Assembly: GCA_965223435.1 (NCBI GenBank)
Contig: CBDCWQ010000007.1
Location: 156,756 to 220,755 of the forward strand
DNA: 64,000 bases
Direction of reading: 5' to 3'
Source of the DNA: CBDCWQ01 sp965223435
Lineage (GTDB): Bacteria; Myxococcota; Kuafuiibacteriia; Kuafuiibacteriales; Kuafuiibacteriaceae
Shown in pieces: positions 1 through 7,880 of this stretch (positions within the stretch are counted from its first letter, which is position 1; every line of letters begins with the position of its first letter). Under the pieces are notes generated by a model. That model was not told the origin of the DNA. It made no database searches and saw only the letters and a program-made list of their open reading frames with translations. The translations under genes were made by a program, and so were the position numbers.

Positions 1-272
1 CAGGCGACCGGGAGATCAATGGAAAGCTTCCAGAACTCGGCGCGTTCGGCGAGAAAACGGGCGGCGTGAAGCGAACCCAACAGAACCATATCAAAAGAAG
101 ACAGCATCTGAAGGGCTTGGTCTGCGTCCGTCCAGTCGTCGGTGGGAAGGATCTCAATGGCGGGCAGCGACAGCACTTCTGCGCCGCGGTCCGCGAGCAA
201 AAGCTTAAGCGGATCACCGCATGAGGCTTCTCGGGTGACCACGATTTGGCGACCGTACAGGGCGCTGGACAT
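1..272 (-). CDS. hemD: Uroporphyrinogen-III synthase, N-terminal part (cut by window edge)
   Basis: This cytoplasmic enzyme closes and inverts ring D of hydroxymethylbilane to make uroporphyrinogen III, the step after HemC. Only the first 90 codons lie in the window. Reading the minus strand from the ATG at 272 gives MSSALYGRQIVVTREA, then LLADRGAEVLSLPAIEILP and a VLLGSLHAARF stretch. These match the HemD pattern: an N-terminal strand ending in VTR, the P-x-I-E-I turn, and an S-x-x-A/G motif. A GGGAGG ribosome site lies about nine bases upstream, which fixes the start. It is the last visible gene of the ccsA-hemA-hemC-hemD operon, 131 bases after hemC. The call rests on N-terminal pattern and context, because the C-terminal half is outside the window. 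Confidence 0.85.
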   Translation of the reverse strand, partial: MSSALYGRQIVVTREASCGDPLKLLLADRGAEVLSLPAIEILPTDDWTDADQALQMLSSFDMVLLGSLHAARFLAERAEFWKLSIDLPVA

Positions 273-403
273 GCAAACTTGCCTCCCGTCAACCCCCGCT
301 GCCGGACGTCGGCCACGCAGCTTTGCGCTTAGGCCAAGAATCATCGCCGGAGCGAGTCCGCCAGCCGCGAACATGGGCTGGCTTCACATGCATCTGGTTT
401 TCC

Positions 404-1312
404 CTAAAGCGCATCGAGAACGTTTCTTGCGCCCTGTTCAAGGAGCGCATCGGCCACACGAACACCGACCATCGCTGCCTCTTCGCATGGGCCGGAATCG
501 GTTTTTTCATAACGCTTTTTTCCGTCGAGGCTCAAGACCAAGCCTCGAAGGGTCACGTGGTCGTTTGTGACAGATGCGTGTCCCGCAATCGGCACTTGGC
601 ATCCCCCTTGCAGCCGATGCAAAAATGCTCTCTCGGTGACGGCCATGACACGCGCGTCCCGGTCGTCGAGTGCGGCGAGTTGGGTCTTGGTGCGATCGTC
701 AGAGCTTCTGGCCTCGACCGCGAGAATGCCTTGGCCGATCGCAGGAAGACAAACATTCGGGTCCAGGACCTCGCTCGCCAGCGAGCCGAGCCCGAGCCGT
801 ACCAGGCCCGCATAGGCCAAAACTGTGGCATCAAAGCCCTCCTCTTTGAGCTTTTTCAGACGGGTGCCAACATTTCCTCGAATCGGACGAATCTTCAAAT
901 CGGGACGCTGATGAAGCAGCTGGGCGGCCCTCCGCAACGAGGACGTGCCGACCACGGCACCCCGTGGCAAAGTCTCGAGGGTATGGGACTGTTTGGTAAT
1001 GAGAGCATCCCGGGCATCTTCCCGCTTGGGGTACGCGACAATTTCGAGGCCTTCGGGGAGCTCGGTGGGCATGTCTTTGAGCGAATGGACTGCAATTTGG
1101 GCGCGGCCACCGAGAAGGGCGTCCTCAATTTCTTTCACAAATAGGTCTTTGCCCCCGACCTTCGACAGAGCCTGATCGAGAATGCGATCCCCCCGGGTAC
1201 TCAAGGGAAGAAGCTGGACATCGAGGGTGGGATGAATGGCGGCGAGCGCACTTTGGATATGCTCCGCTTGCCAAACCGCCAGCGGGCTTTTTCGGGTCGC
1301 GATAGAAAACAT
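404..1312 (-). CDS. hemC: Porphobilinogen deaminase (hydroxymethylbilane synthase)
   Basis: HemC polymerises four porphobilinogens into hydroxymethylbilane in the cytoplasm. The protein is about 302 residues, normal for the family. It opens with IATRKSPLAVWQAEHI, contains the substrate-binding STRGD motif, VHSLKDMPTELPEGL, the arginine-rich GTSSLRRAAQ and RGNVGTRL segments, and the cofactor loop LQGGCQVPIAG. The cysteine of that loop, about residue 238, is the attachment point of the dipyrromethane cofactor. I chose the ATG at 1312, which matches the usual family N terminus. A GTG at 1318 would add two residues, and neither has a clear ribosome site. It starts just after the hemA stop, so the two are probably co-translated. 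Confidence 0.96.
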   Translation of the reverse strand: MFSIATRKSPLAVWQAEHIQSALAAIHPTLDVQLLPLSTRGDRILDQALSKVGGKDLFVKEIEDALLGGRAQIAVHSLKDMPTELPEGLEIVAYPKREDARDALITKQSHTLETLPRGAVVGTSSLRRAAQLLHQRPDLKIRPIRGNVGTRLKKLKEEGFDATVLAYAGLVRLGLGSLASEVLDPNVCLPAIGQGILAVEARSSDDRTKTQLAALDDRDARVMAVTERAFLHRLQGGCQVPIAGHASVTNDHVTLRGLVLSLDGKKRYEKTDSGPCEEAAMVGVRVADALLEQGARNVLDAL

Positions 1313-1320
1313 GGCCACCG

Positions 1321-2688
1321 TTACTTTTTATCGGCACTTTGGACCAAAGGCACAACCTTGTCGGCCTCAGGTGGTTCGGGACTGTCAAGGTCCCTGGTGT
1401 CGAGGGTCTGGGTGCTGTGGTCGGGCTCGATGGGAAACAACTGCACCAGGGCGTCGATGAGAGGCCCTGGATCGCCATCTCGCCCCTCCCGCTTGAGTTC
1501 GTTCAAGACGGGATGAAATACCTTGTTGACGATGGATTGGGCCATCAGGATCACCCTTTGACGTGCCTTGGGATCGGGGCTACGAAGCCCCCCCACGGTG
1601 CGTTCGGCTTCGCGCTCGGCAATGTCGGTCGCATAGCGCCGAAGCGCCTTGATCACCGGAACGACCTCCTGCGACTTCGACCAACGCAAAAACCCGAGGA
1701 GCTCCTCCTGAATGAGGCCCTCGGCCGACGCGGCTTCCTTGGCACGGGCCTCGCGGTTCAGCTCGAGCACCGACTTGAGGTCGTCCACGTCATAAACAAA
1801 AACATTGTCCAGTTGGGAAACGAGAGGGTCGATGTCGCGGGGAACCGCAATATCCACGAACAAAATGGACCGGTAGCGCCTCTTTCGAATGACCCGCGCC
1901 ATCATTTTTCGGTCGACGATGTAGCCTGGAGCTGCGGTCGACGAGATCACGATATCAGCACCGTTCAAGAGCATGGGGAGATCGCTGAGGCTGGAGGCCG
2001 CGCCGCCGATTTCTTTGGCAAGGCGTTCTGCAGTGGCCAGGGAGCGACTGGCAACACGGACCTTCGATACCCCGTAGGCACCCAGGTGCTTCGCCGCCAG
2101 GGTTGCCATCTTTCCTGCGCCTATAAGGAGAACCTCTTTGCCTTCGAGGGAGTGGAAAATTTCTTTGCCAAGTTCTACGGCAGCGAAGCTCATCGAAACT
2201 GCGTTTTCCGCGATACCCGTCTCGGTTCGGATTCGCTTGGCGACAAAAAACGCCTTTTGGAATACCCGATCGATGACCGGACCGACGGCTTGATGTTGGG
2301 TTGCAGCTTGATACGATTCTTTCACCTGCCCGAGAATCTGAGGCTCGCCGAGAACCATGGAGTCCAAAGAGGACGCCACGCGGAACAAGTGGCGGATACC
2401 TTCGGCCCCAGAGCGTTGGTAGAGGTGGGGCTCCAGGTCTTGCGGCGGCAAACGCGCGACCGATTCGAGGTATCGTTTCAAGCGCCGACCCAAAAGCCGT
2501 GGCTCTTCCGACCCGGCGATGTAAAGCTCGAAACGATTGCACGTACAAAGAACGCAGGCCTCCTCGACCGAAGGGATTGCACGAAGACGCGCGAGCAAGG
2601 GGCCGAGCGGTTGTGTTTCTTGAGCGAAGCGTTCTCGAAGCTCGATCGAGGCGGTATGGTGTGACAGGCCGACGATGGTAAACTTCAC
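1321..2688 (-). CDS. hemA: Glutamyl-tRNA reductase
   Basis: HemA reduces Glu-tRNA with NADPH to glutamate-1-semialdehyde, the first committed step of C5 heme synthesis. The 455-residue protein begins VKFTIVGLSHHTASIELRE. It has the TCNRFE active-site segment, with the catalytic thiol at about Cys50, the substrate loop HLYQRSGAEGIRHLFRVASS, a GLDSMVLGEPQILGQVK-like region, and the NADPH-binding GAGKMATLAAKHL. A C-terminal dimerisation helix follows. The GTG start at 2688 overlaps the ccsA stop by four bases (GTGA), implying translational coupling. An open frame continues upstream of this point inside ccsA, but it does not resemble the family. The slightly long C terminus (acidic and Pro/Asp rich) looks like an ordinary variable tail. 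Confidence 0.96.
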   Translation of the reverse strand: MKFTIVGLSHHTASIELRERFAQETQPLGPLLARLRAIPSVEEACVLCTCNRFELYIAGSEEPRLLGRRLKRYLESVARLPPQDLEPHLYQRSGAEGIRHLFRVASSLDSMVLGEPQILGQVKESYQAATQHQAVGPVIDRVFQKAFFVAKRIRTETGIAENAVSMSFAAVELGKEIFHSLEGKEVLLIGAGKMATLAAKHLGAYGVSKVRVASRSLATAERLAKEIGGAASSLSDLPMLLNGADIVISSTAAPGYIVDRKMMARVIRKRRYRSILFVDIAVPRDIDPLVSQLDNVFVYDVDDLKSVLELNREARAKEAASAEGLIQEELLGFLRWSKSQEVVPVIKALRRYATDIAEREAERTVGGLRSPDPKARQRVILMAQSIVNKVFHPVLNELKREGRDGDPGPLIDALVQLFPIEPDHSTQTLDTRDLDSPEPPEADKVVPLVQSADKK

Positions 2689-3533
2689 GAGACCGCCCCC
2701 GAGGGCGTCACGTCGGTGTGAGCGCCCTGCCCCCTTAGGCCAAGACCGGCAAAGACCACCAGCGTGGCCGCGACGCCGAGGAGGGTCAACACGGCCGCCT
2801 TCCGCCCGCGCCACCCGATGGTGAGCCGAACGTGAAGCAAAACGGCGTAGAGGAGCCAGACCAGAGCGCTCACCACGTTCAACGGGTCCCAGGTCCAATA
2901 TCGCCCGCGTACTTCGCCGCTGTAGATGACGCCGGAGATCAGTCCAAGTGTCATAAGGGGAAATCCGATTTGGATCAACCGCACACTGACTCGGTCCAAA
3001 ACCTCGAGGGCGGGGAGCTTTTTGAGCCCCACCTTGGCCCTTTTGAGTCGACGCTTCTTCAGTCTGAGGCGGCGCTCTTGAATCAGGTAGACCAACGAGA
3101 CCAGACCCGCCACGGCAAACGCGGCATCGCCGAAAAAGGCGAGCCCGATGTGAACCGGGAGCCAAGTTGACCGCAGCGCCTCCGAGGACTCAGGGCTTGG
3201 TCCCAACATAGCGGCGCTCGCCACCAAGCCAAACACCAAAATGCTCGCCAGCGGAACGGTTTGCGGTACGCCGGCCCGCCATGCGATGCCCATCGCCAAA
3301 AGCGCCACAAAAAAACCGCAAAGCGAAAGCCCGTCGTGAAGACCGGCCACCGGCCAACTTTGAAGCTCTACGCTTCGTCCCCCCAAGGCCAATGCGTGGG
3401 TGATCACCGCAAACATGAGGCTGAAAAGCACGACGCGGGCCCCTCCCGCTTTGGAGCGAACCAACTGCACAACGCCAAGGGCCGCAACCAGCCCATAAAA
3501 CGCGGCGCAAACCTTCAGCAACGTCAGGGCCAT
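2685..3533 (-). CDS. CcsA/HemX-type cytochrome c assembly membrane protein
   Basis: This is an inner-membrane protein of about 282 residues with eight or so hydrophobic helices. The family signature WTWDPLNVVSALVWLLYAVL is present, the equivalent of the tryptophan-rich WWD-type heme-handling segment. Members either deliver heme during cytochrome c maturation (CcsA) or, as HemX beside hemA, limit HemA accumulation. The position directly before hemA with a GTGA overlap favours the HemX-like role, as in the hemAXCD operons of Firmicutes, but the sequence cannot separate the two. I start at the ATG at 3533, because upstream codons in this frame encode no membrane protein and overlap the preceding small gene. 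Confidence 0.85.
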   Translation of the reverse strand: MALTLLKVCAAFYGLVAALGVVQLVRSKAGGARVVLFSLMFAVITHALALGGRSVELQSWPVAGLHDGLSLCGFFVALLAMGIAWRAGVPQTVPLASILVFGLVASAAMLGPSPESSEALRSTWLPVHIGLAFFGDAAFAVAGLVSLVYLIQERRLRLKKRRLKRAKVGLKKLPALEVLDRVSVRLIQIGFPLMTLGLISGVIYSGEVRGRYWTWDPLNVVSALVWLLYAVLLHVRLTIGWRGRKAAVLTLLGVAATLVVFAGLGLRGQGAHTDVTPSGAVS

Positions 3534-3550
3534 CTTTGAACCCTGCCTCG

Positions 3551-3868
3551 CTAGGAGGCGCTGTGCTCCTCGAGGGTCCCGATGAAACCGGGCTCGACCT
3601 GAAACGCCGCCTCCCCAAAAAGGACGGAGTCCCCCAGTATCTCGCCGCCGAGTTTTTCGATGCGGTCCTCGCTGATAACCTTGCCCAGGACACCGGGAGA
3701 AGCATCTTCGGGGATCGCCGACAAAAACCGAACCGCAGGTTCGAGTCGGTACGAGCAGTCGTGCCGGGTCATTTTGACGAAGGTCTCCGAGACTTCTGCG
3801 TTTCCGGAGTCGATCCAGCTCTCCAAGGTGGACTGGGCGATGAACATGCGCGGGTGAAGCGTTCTCAT
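3551..3868 (-). CDS. Small conserved-looking protein of unknown function, first gene of hem operon
   Basis: This is a 105-residue soluble protein starting MRTLHPRMFIAQSTLESW. It has an alternating strand/helix pattern and motifs such as SWIDSGNAEVS and LGKVISEDRIEKLGGE, and ends in an acidic tail. I do not recognise a named family. The pattern (RMFIAQSTLESWIDSG, then a VLGKV segment in the second half) suggests a small signalling or adaptor domain, but that is a guess. It ends 17 bases before ccsA, so it is probably cotranscribed with the heme genes. A TTG four codons upstream (3880) is an alternative start. Coding status is supported by normal third-position GC and operon spacing. Confidence 0.65.
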   Translation of the reverse strand: MRTLHPRMFIAQSTLESWIDSGNAEVSETFVKMTRHDCSYRLEPAVRFLSAIPEDASPGVLGKVISEDRIEKLGGEILGDSVLFGEAAFQVEPGFIGTLEEHSAS

Positions 3869-4100
3869 AGATGCATCCAACAGGGTTCACCAGTCTGAGG
3901 CGAAAAGTCTAGGTGCCAGCCAGAGGTCAATCTGATACACGCACGACGCTGGAGGGAAACGATCGGCCAGGCAACATGGGGTGTGCGCCCGCGTAAACGG
4001 GAGAGCCCGGGAATCTCCGGCCGCTGCACCCTGTTGACACGGTACGGCGGACTCCCGCGGTCCGACCGTAAAAACCCCTAGCTGAGAGGAAACAACACTC

Positions 4101-4421
4101 ATGTCTGTACAGACGTTCGAAGACGGCAATTTCGACAGCGAAGTCCTACAATCTGACGTACCGGTCCTCGTGGATTTCTGGGCGCCGTGGTGCGCGCCGT
4201 GCCGGGCCATTGCACCCTCAGTGGAGGCATTGGCCCAAGAGTACGAAGGGAAAGCCAAGGTGGGCAAGGTCAACATCGACGACAACCAAGGGGTGGCGTC
4301 GCGGTTCAATGTCATGAGCATCCCTACCCTCTTGGTGTTCAAGGGAGGGGCACCCGTGAATCAGGTGGTGGGCGCCGTCCCTAAAGAACAGATCGAAGAG
4401 ATGCTCAAAAAGGCGCTGTGA
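4101..4421 (+). CDS. trxA: Thioredoxin
   Basis: This is a 106-residue cytoplasmic thioredoxin that reduces protein disulfides using electrons from thioredoxin reductase. The active site reads FWAPWCAPCRAIAPS, with redox cysteines 31 and 34. The cis-proline strand MSIPTLLVFKGG and the final helix are also in place. The central dipeptide is Ala-Pro instead of the classical Gly-Pro, a common variant. A GAGAGG ribosome site lies about eleven bases before the ATG. A TTGACA at 4034-4039 could be part of its promoter, but no convincing -10 box follows. The next gene begins 13 bases after the stop. Confidence 0.95.
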   Translation: MSVQTFEDGNFDSEVLQSDVPVLVDFWAPWCAPCRAIAPSVEALAQEYEGKAKVGKVNIDDNQGVASRFNVMSIPTLLVFKGGAPVNQVVGAVPKEQIEEMLKKAL

Positions 4422-4434
4422 TGGCACCGGAACC

Positions 4435-5022
4435 TTGGTCGAGGCCTTCGTAGCTGTTGCCAAGCAAACCCGGGTACGCCTACTGTGGTTCATGGCGGTT
4501 GTCGGACTTCTGTTCGGGGCCTTCGGCTTCGGCATTCTGCTGATCGTGCTCATTTCGGCGACCAGTCCGAAGATCGCTTCTGAGTCCCGTCAAGAGGCGC
4601 CGGACTCGTCCATTTCATCACTGGACGCGGAGCACTTTGGGCGGCTGGTGGCTGCTCTCCTCGAGAAGATGGGACTGGAGATCGAACGGATACAGGGGGG
4701 CCAAAACGAGATCATCGAAATGGCCGCAGTGAATCCTACGCCGATCACCGGGGGCCGCGTTCTTGTGCATTGCGTAGCGAGGCCTGAAGCGAAAACCCTC
4801 AATGGCCGCGATGTTGGGCAGTTCATTCGGGCGACTCGAAGCGCCTACGTCGAAAAGGGGCTGTTGTTCACGACCGGCGTTTTTTCGTCGGACGCAAGGC
4901 TGGAGGCCGAAGACACCCCCATCGAGATTTTCGATCACCACCAGATTCAAAATATGGTCGACCAACACTTTTTGACATTGGCCGATGAGCGGCCCTCTGC
5001 ACTGAGCAGCGCCAACGCCTAA
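4435..5022 (+). CDS. Membrane-anchored Mrr-like (restriction-endonuclease fold) protein, probably non-catalytic
   Basis: The 195-residue protein has one strong transmembrane helix at about residues 17-42 and a soluble domain at about 60-190. The soluble part follows the Mrr/PD-(D/E)xK layout: FGRLVAALLEKMGLEIERIQGG, a strand with RVLVHCVARPE, a helix, then KGLLFTTGVFSSDAR and IEIFDHHQIQNMV. In active Mrr enzymes an acidic residue and a Q/E-x-K motif bind metal. Here the equivalent strand reads HCVA and lacks the lysine, so DNA cleavage is unlikely by my manual alignment. The TTG at 4435 is used; an in-frame ATG at 4492 would remove the basic residues before the helix. It probably shares a transcript with trxA. 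The function is unknown. Confidence 0.65.
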   Translation: MVEAFVAVAKQTRVRLLWFMAVVGLLFGAFGFGILLIVLISATSPKIASESRQEAPDSSISSLDAEHFGRLVAALLEKMGLEIERIQGGQNEIIEMAAVNPTPITGGRVLVHCVARPEAKTLNGRDVGQFIRATRSAYVEKGLLFTTGVFSSDARLEAEDTPIEIFDHHQIQNMVDQHFLTLADERPSALSSANA

Positions 5023-5040
5023 GAAACCGAAGGATTCTCG

Positions 5041-7374
5041 CTAGAGGTTGTCGTACAAGGCACGCGCCTTGGCCGAATATCGCAGATTGCTTCCAGCCTT
5101 GAGATACCGGCCGCAAGCTCGCTTGGCTCGTACTCTGTCCGTTGCCGACCCGCTTTGGGCGAACACAATCGCCATCCGGTACCATCCTTCGGCCGAACCC
5201 AATTCCGCAGCTTTCTTGAAGCTCTTGATGGCGGCCTCTCGCTCATGGCGATCCTTCATGACTTTTCCGTAGGAAAGAAGAACCGCCGACTGGACCACCG
5301 GGGGATGGCTTTCCATGTGACCGATGGCGACTTCGAGAACGTCTTGTGCATCGGGGAGCCGCTTGAGCGAACGGTAGAGGCGCCCCAATTCCAGGTTGAT
5401 TTCGACCTTCGCGCCTGGCCATTTGCTGAAGAGCCCCTTGAGGTAAGCCTCGGTACCCTTTCGTCCGGTTCGGCGCATGAGGCGCGCCATCGCGATGGCC
5501 GCGGGGAGGTAGTCTGGCGAAGAGCGCAGCGCAGTTTGGATATGGGTTTCGGCCGAGGTGTAGTTAGAGAGGTGCATTTCGGCCTCTGCCAACTCCACCA
5601 AGAAGGTGCCCCTCGTTTTTTCCGCCTCAACGGCTTTCTTGAGGTAGGGCAAGGCCGCTTCCGCTTGCTCGCTCTTGAGGAGCCTTCGCCCCAGTCCGTA
5701 GGGGAAATCAGCATTTTCCGGATCCAGCCGCACCGCGCGGTCGTAGGCCGCCTCAGCGCGGGCGTGCGCGCCTGCCGATCGGTGGATGACGCTGCGAACA
5801 AACTCGGCTTGGGCCGTGTCCTTCAGGGATATCTCCTTGGGGCTTTCTTTCACCAGCGCTTCGAAACGCTCGAGATCTTTTTGAGCGCCATTCAGATCGC
5901 CCCGTTCGAGGCGTGCCAACGCCAATCCCACGCGGGCCCCGGAATGCTTGGGCTCTACCCGCAATGCGGATAAAAATCCGGCCTTTGCGACCCCGTATCG
6001 CCCTTCTCGGGCGGCTGCACGGGCGTGCCAAACCCGAGCCCGTACGCTGCCGGGCAACAGCTCCTTGACCTTCCGAAGCCGTTCGGTCGCGACTTGGTAC
6101 CGGCCAAGAACCATCTCGATGATGCCCAACGAAAGGTGGGCGTGGGTCATCGCGCCGGCATCCTCTGAACGCTGGACGAGGGGACGCACCGTATTTTGGG
6201 CCACGGAGGCCGACTCGCGCCGATCTTTGCCCTCGTATAAGCCCGCCAACCCGCGAGCGGAGGCGGTATGCGATACCTCAGGGGCATAACGGGCCGCACG
6301 CGCCAAAAGCTCGTCGAGTTTCGGCTTGAGACCCGTTTCGCCGTGCTCCCCGTACAGAATGGTGTAGACGTGCGCCAGGCGCCCGAGGGTGAGGGGGTGC
6401 TTTTCATCGTGGTCTTCGAGGATCCGTTCTAGATGGGATGCGGCTTCCTTATAGCCCCCATAGGTGTCGCGGTTAAAGGCGGGAAGCGCTTTGGCCGTGA
6501 GCGCATCCATCGCTTCGACCTTTTGCTTGTGCATCACACGAAGGGTCACGACAGCCCCCCCCACGACCAGCAAGACCACCGCCAAGAGGACCGTGGTTAT
6601 CGGTTTTCCTCTGGGCGGCTCAGCTTCGTTGAGTTTTTGCGCCAACGCCTCGAGTTCATCCTCTCCCTCAAGTCGTTGCGGACGAACGGTCAGGGGGCGC
6701 GGCTTTTCTTTGGGAGCTTGGGGCGCTTGAGGGGCGGCTGCGGATCGAATCGGCGCGCCGCCTGGTGGCGCATCGTGTTCAGCTGCAACCGGCTCCCTTG
6801 GCACGGGAGGTGGGGTACGTCCGGTCGTCGGCACCCGGGCGGGCGCCTCCAGGTCGGGTGCATCGAACCCCGGGGGGGCCTCTGCTGCTTCGGGGACTTC
6901 AGGGAGGGCGGCGGGGCCATCGCTGTTTTCAGGTATGATGGGGGCCTCTGGGCCGGCGGGCTCAGGAGACGGCGGTTCTGGGTACACAACCCCCTGGTCC
7001 GCCAGCAATTCGGTGGCTTCGCCAAGGCTCCCGTCCAGATCGATGGCACGCTTGAGCGTTTCGATGGCCTCGTCGGTTTGCCCGCTTTCCAGTTGAACCC
7101 GGCCCATGGCCAGGCGTACTGGGGCACTTTCGGGATGTTCCTCTAACAGCGTCGTCAGTTCATCGAGCGCCCGCTTGTACTTCTTTTGTTCTTTGTAGAC
7201 GCGAGCGAGGAGCAAGCGACCGTCCAACGCATCCGCGTGAACTTTGATCCCTTTTTTGCAAACAACCATCGCTTCCATGAAGCGATGCTGGGCAAGATAG
7301 GCCTCCGTCAGCTTCAGATAAGCGTCGGACTCCGGGTCTTGGGCGAAAGCGAGTTCAAGTTCGGTGACGGACAT
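5041..7374 (-). CDS. Large TPR protein with a single central membrane segment
   Basis: This protein of about 777 residues has three parts. An N-terminal TPR block (residues 1-125) starts MSVTELELAFAQDPES and contains repeats such as AYLKLTEAYLAQHRFMEAM. A long Pro/Ala-rich linker follows, then one hydrophobic helix near residues 260-285 (TTVLLAVVLLVVGGAVVTL). About 480 residues of further TPRs follow, for example ARAEAAYDRAVRLDPENADF. TPR arrays are protein-binding scaffolds, so this probably assembles a complex on both faces of the inner membrane. The ATG at 7374 matches the TPR start; an ATG at 7395 and a TTG at 7401 are further upstream. A good promoter lies at 7484-7511. No partner can be deduced. 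Confidence 0.85.
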   Translation of the reverse strand: MSVTELELAFAQDPESDAYLKLTEAYLAQHRFMEAMVVCKKGIKVHADALDGRLLLARVYKEQKKYKRALDELTTLLEEHPESAPVRLAMGRVQLESGQTDEAIETLKRAIDLDGSLGEATELLADQGVVYPEPPSPEPAGPEAPIIPENSDGPAALPEVPEAAEAPPGFDAPDLEAPARVPTTGRTPPPVPREPVAAEHDAPPGGAPIRSAAAPQAPQAPKEKPRPLTVRPQRLEGEDELEALAQKLNEAEPPRGKPITTVLLAVVLLVVGGAVVTLRVMHKQKVEAMDALTAKALPAFNRDTYGGYKEAASHLERILEDHDEKHPLTLGRLAHVYTILYGEHGETGLKPKLDELLARAARYAPEVSHTASARGLAGLYEGKDRRESASVAQNTVRPLVQRSEDAGAMTHAHLSLGIIEMVLGRYQVATERLRKVKELLPGSVRARVWHARAAAREGRYGVAKAGFLSALRVEPKHSGARVGLALARLERGDLNGAQKDLERFEALVKESPKEISLKDTAQAEFVRSVIHRSAGAHARAEAAYDRAVRLDPENADFPYGLGRRLLKSEQAEAALPYLKKAVEAEKTRGTFLVELAEAEMHLSNYTSAETHIQTALRSSPDYLPAAIAMARLMRRTGRKGTEAYLKGLFSKWPGAKVEINLELGRLYRSLKRLPDAQDVLEVAIGHMESHPPVVQSAVLLSYGKVMKDRHEREAAIKSFKKAAELGSAEGWYRMAIVFAQSGSATDRVRAKRACGRYLKAGSNLRYSAKARALYDNL

Positions 7375-7483
7375 CGCGTTTGTCGTCCGGAGCATCCCCA
7401 AAGGGCCCTGTCCCCGAAACGGCCGCGTCCAGAGCGGCAGATTCGGGGGACCGAGGACCCGAGCCTCCGGACATCCTCATGGG

Positions 7484-7511
7484 ATTATCAGACCTCTTGC
7501 CCCTCCGTCAA
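7484..7511 (-). promoter_or_regulatory. Sigma70-type promoter for the TPR gene
   Basis: On the minus strand a TTGACG -35 box (7511-7506) and a GATAAT -10 box (7489-7484) are separated by 16 bases. Each matches five of six consensus positions. Transcription would start near 7477, giving a leader of about 100 bases before the ATG at 7374. Confidence 0.6.
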
Positions 7512-7570
7512 AATCGGGCGATTTTCCTTGCGAATCCGGGGACTCCCGGGCTAGCAGAGGCGGCAGGAAC

Positions 7571-7643
7571 GGGGGAGTAGCTCAGTTGGGAGAGCGCTGC
7601 GTTCGCAATGCAGAGGTCGTGGGTTCAAATCCCATCTTCTCCA
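7571..7643 (+). tRNA. tRNA-Ala (anticodon CGC)
   Basis: All arms fold by eye. The acceptor stem is GGGGGAG with CTTCTCC, the D stem GCTC/GAGC, the anticodon stem CTGCG/TGCAG around loop TTCGCAA, and the T arm GTGGG-TTCAAAT-CCCAT, with discriminator A at 7643. The loop places anticodon CGC, which reads the alanine codon GCG. The acceptor carries the G3-U70 wobble pair that is the main alanine identity element, which supports the assignment independently. No CCA tail follows in the DNA beyond the stem's own bases, and no intron is present. Confidence 0.95.
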
Positions 7644-7676
7644 TCCTTGTCAGTCTCGGTGGCGGTGAAAACTTCG

Positions 7677-7880
7677 ATGCGCCCAGGCCAAAAAGCTGAG
7701 GAAGAATCCGGTCATCGGCCAACCGCACAGACGGAGTTGACCAAGGCCGCCATCGAGGCGTCGGCGCAGATCACCGCAGCGATGATTACCGTGACCCAGG
7801 AGAAAAACCCGGCCAAAATCAGCGAAGCCTACCGGGTGATCTACAAGACGGTGGTGGATGTCAGCAAACCGAAGCGCTGA
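7677..7880 (+). CDS. Small helical protein, unknown function
   Basis: This is a 67-residue hydrophilic protein with two predicted helices: AQTELTKAAIEASAQITAAM and KISEAYRVIYKTVVDVSK. A GGTGA ribosome site precedes the ATG at 7677. It lies 33 bases after tRNA-Ala, and its last 23 bases overlap the start of the helicase gene. That arrangement suggests the helicase is translated from the same message. I recognise no family. Confidence 0.6.
   Translation: MRPGQKAEEESGHRPTAQTELTKAAIEASAQITAAMITVTQEKNPAKISEAYRVIYKTVVDVSKPKR

Noticed and set aside
2689..3165. Upstream extension of hemA to give a 614-residue protein
   Set aside because: The extension overlaps the ccsA coding sequence and does not resemble HemA; the GTG at 2688 fits the family N terminus.
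4034..4062. TTGACA as a trxA promoter
   Set aside because: No acceptable -10 box at 16-18 bases; only the -35 element is seen.
7571..7643. tRNA as a phage or island attachment site
   Set aside because: No integrase gene and no repeat of the tRNA 3' end is visible nearby.
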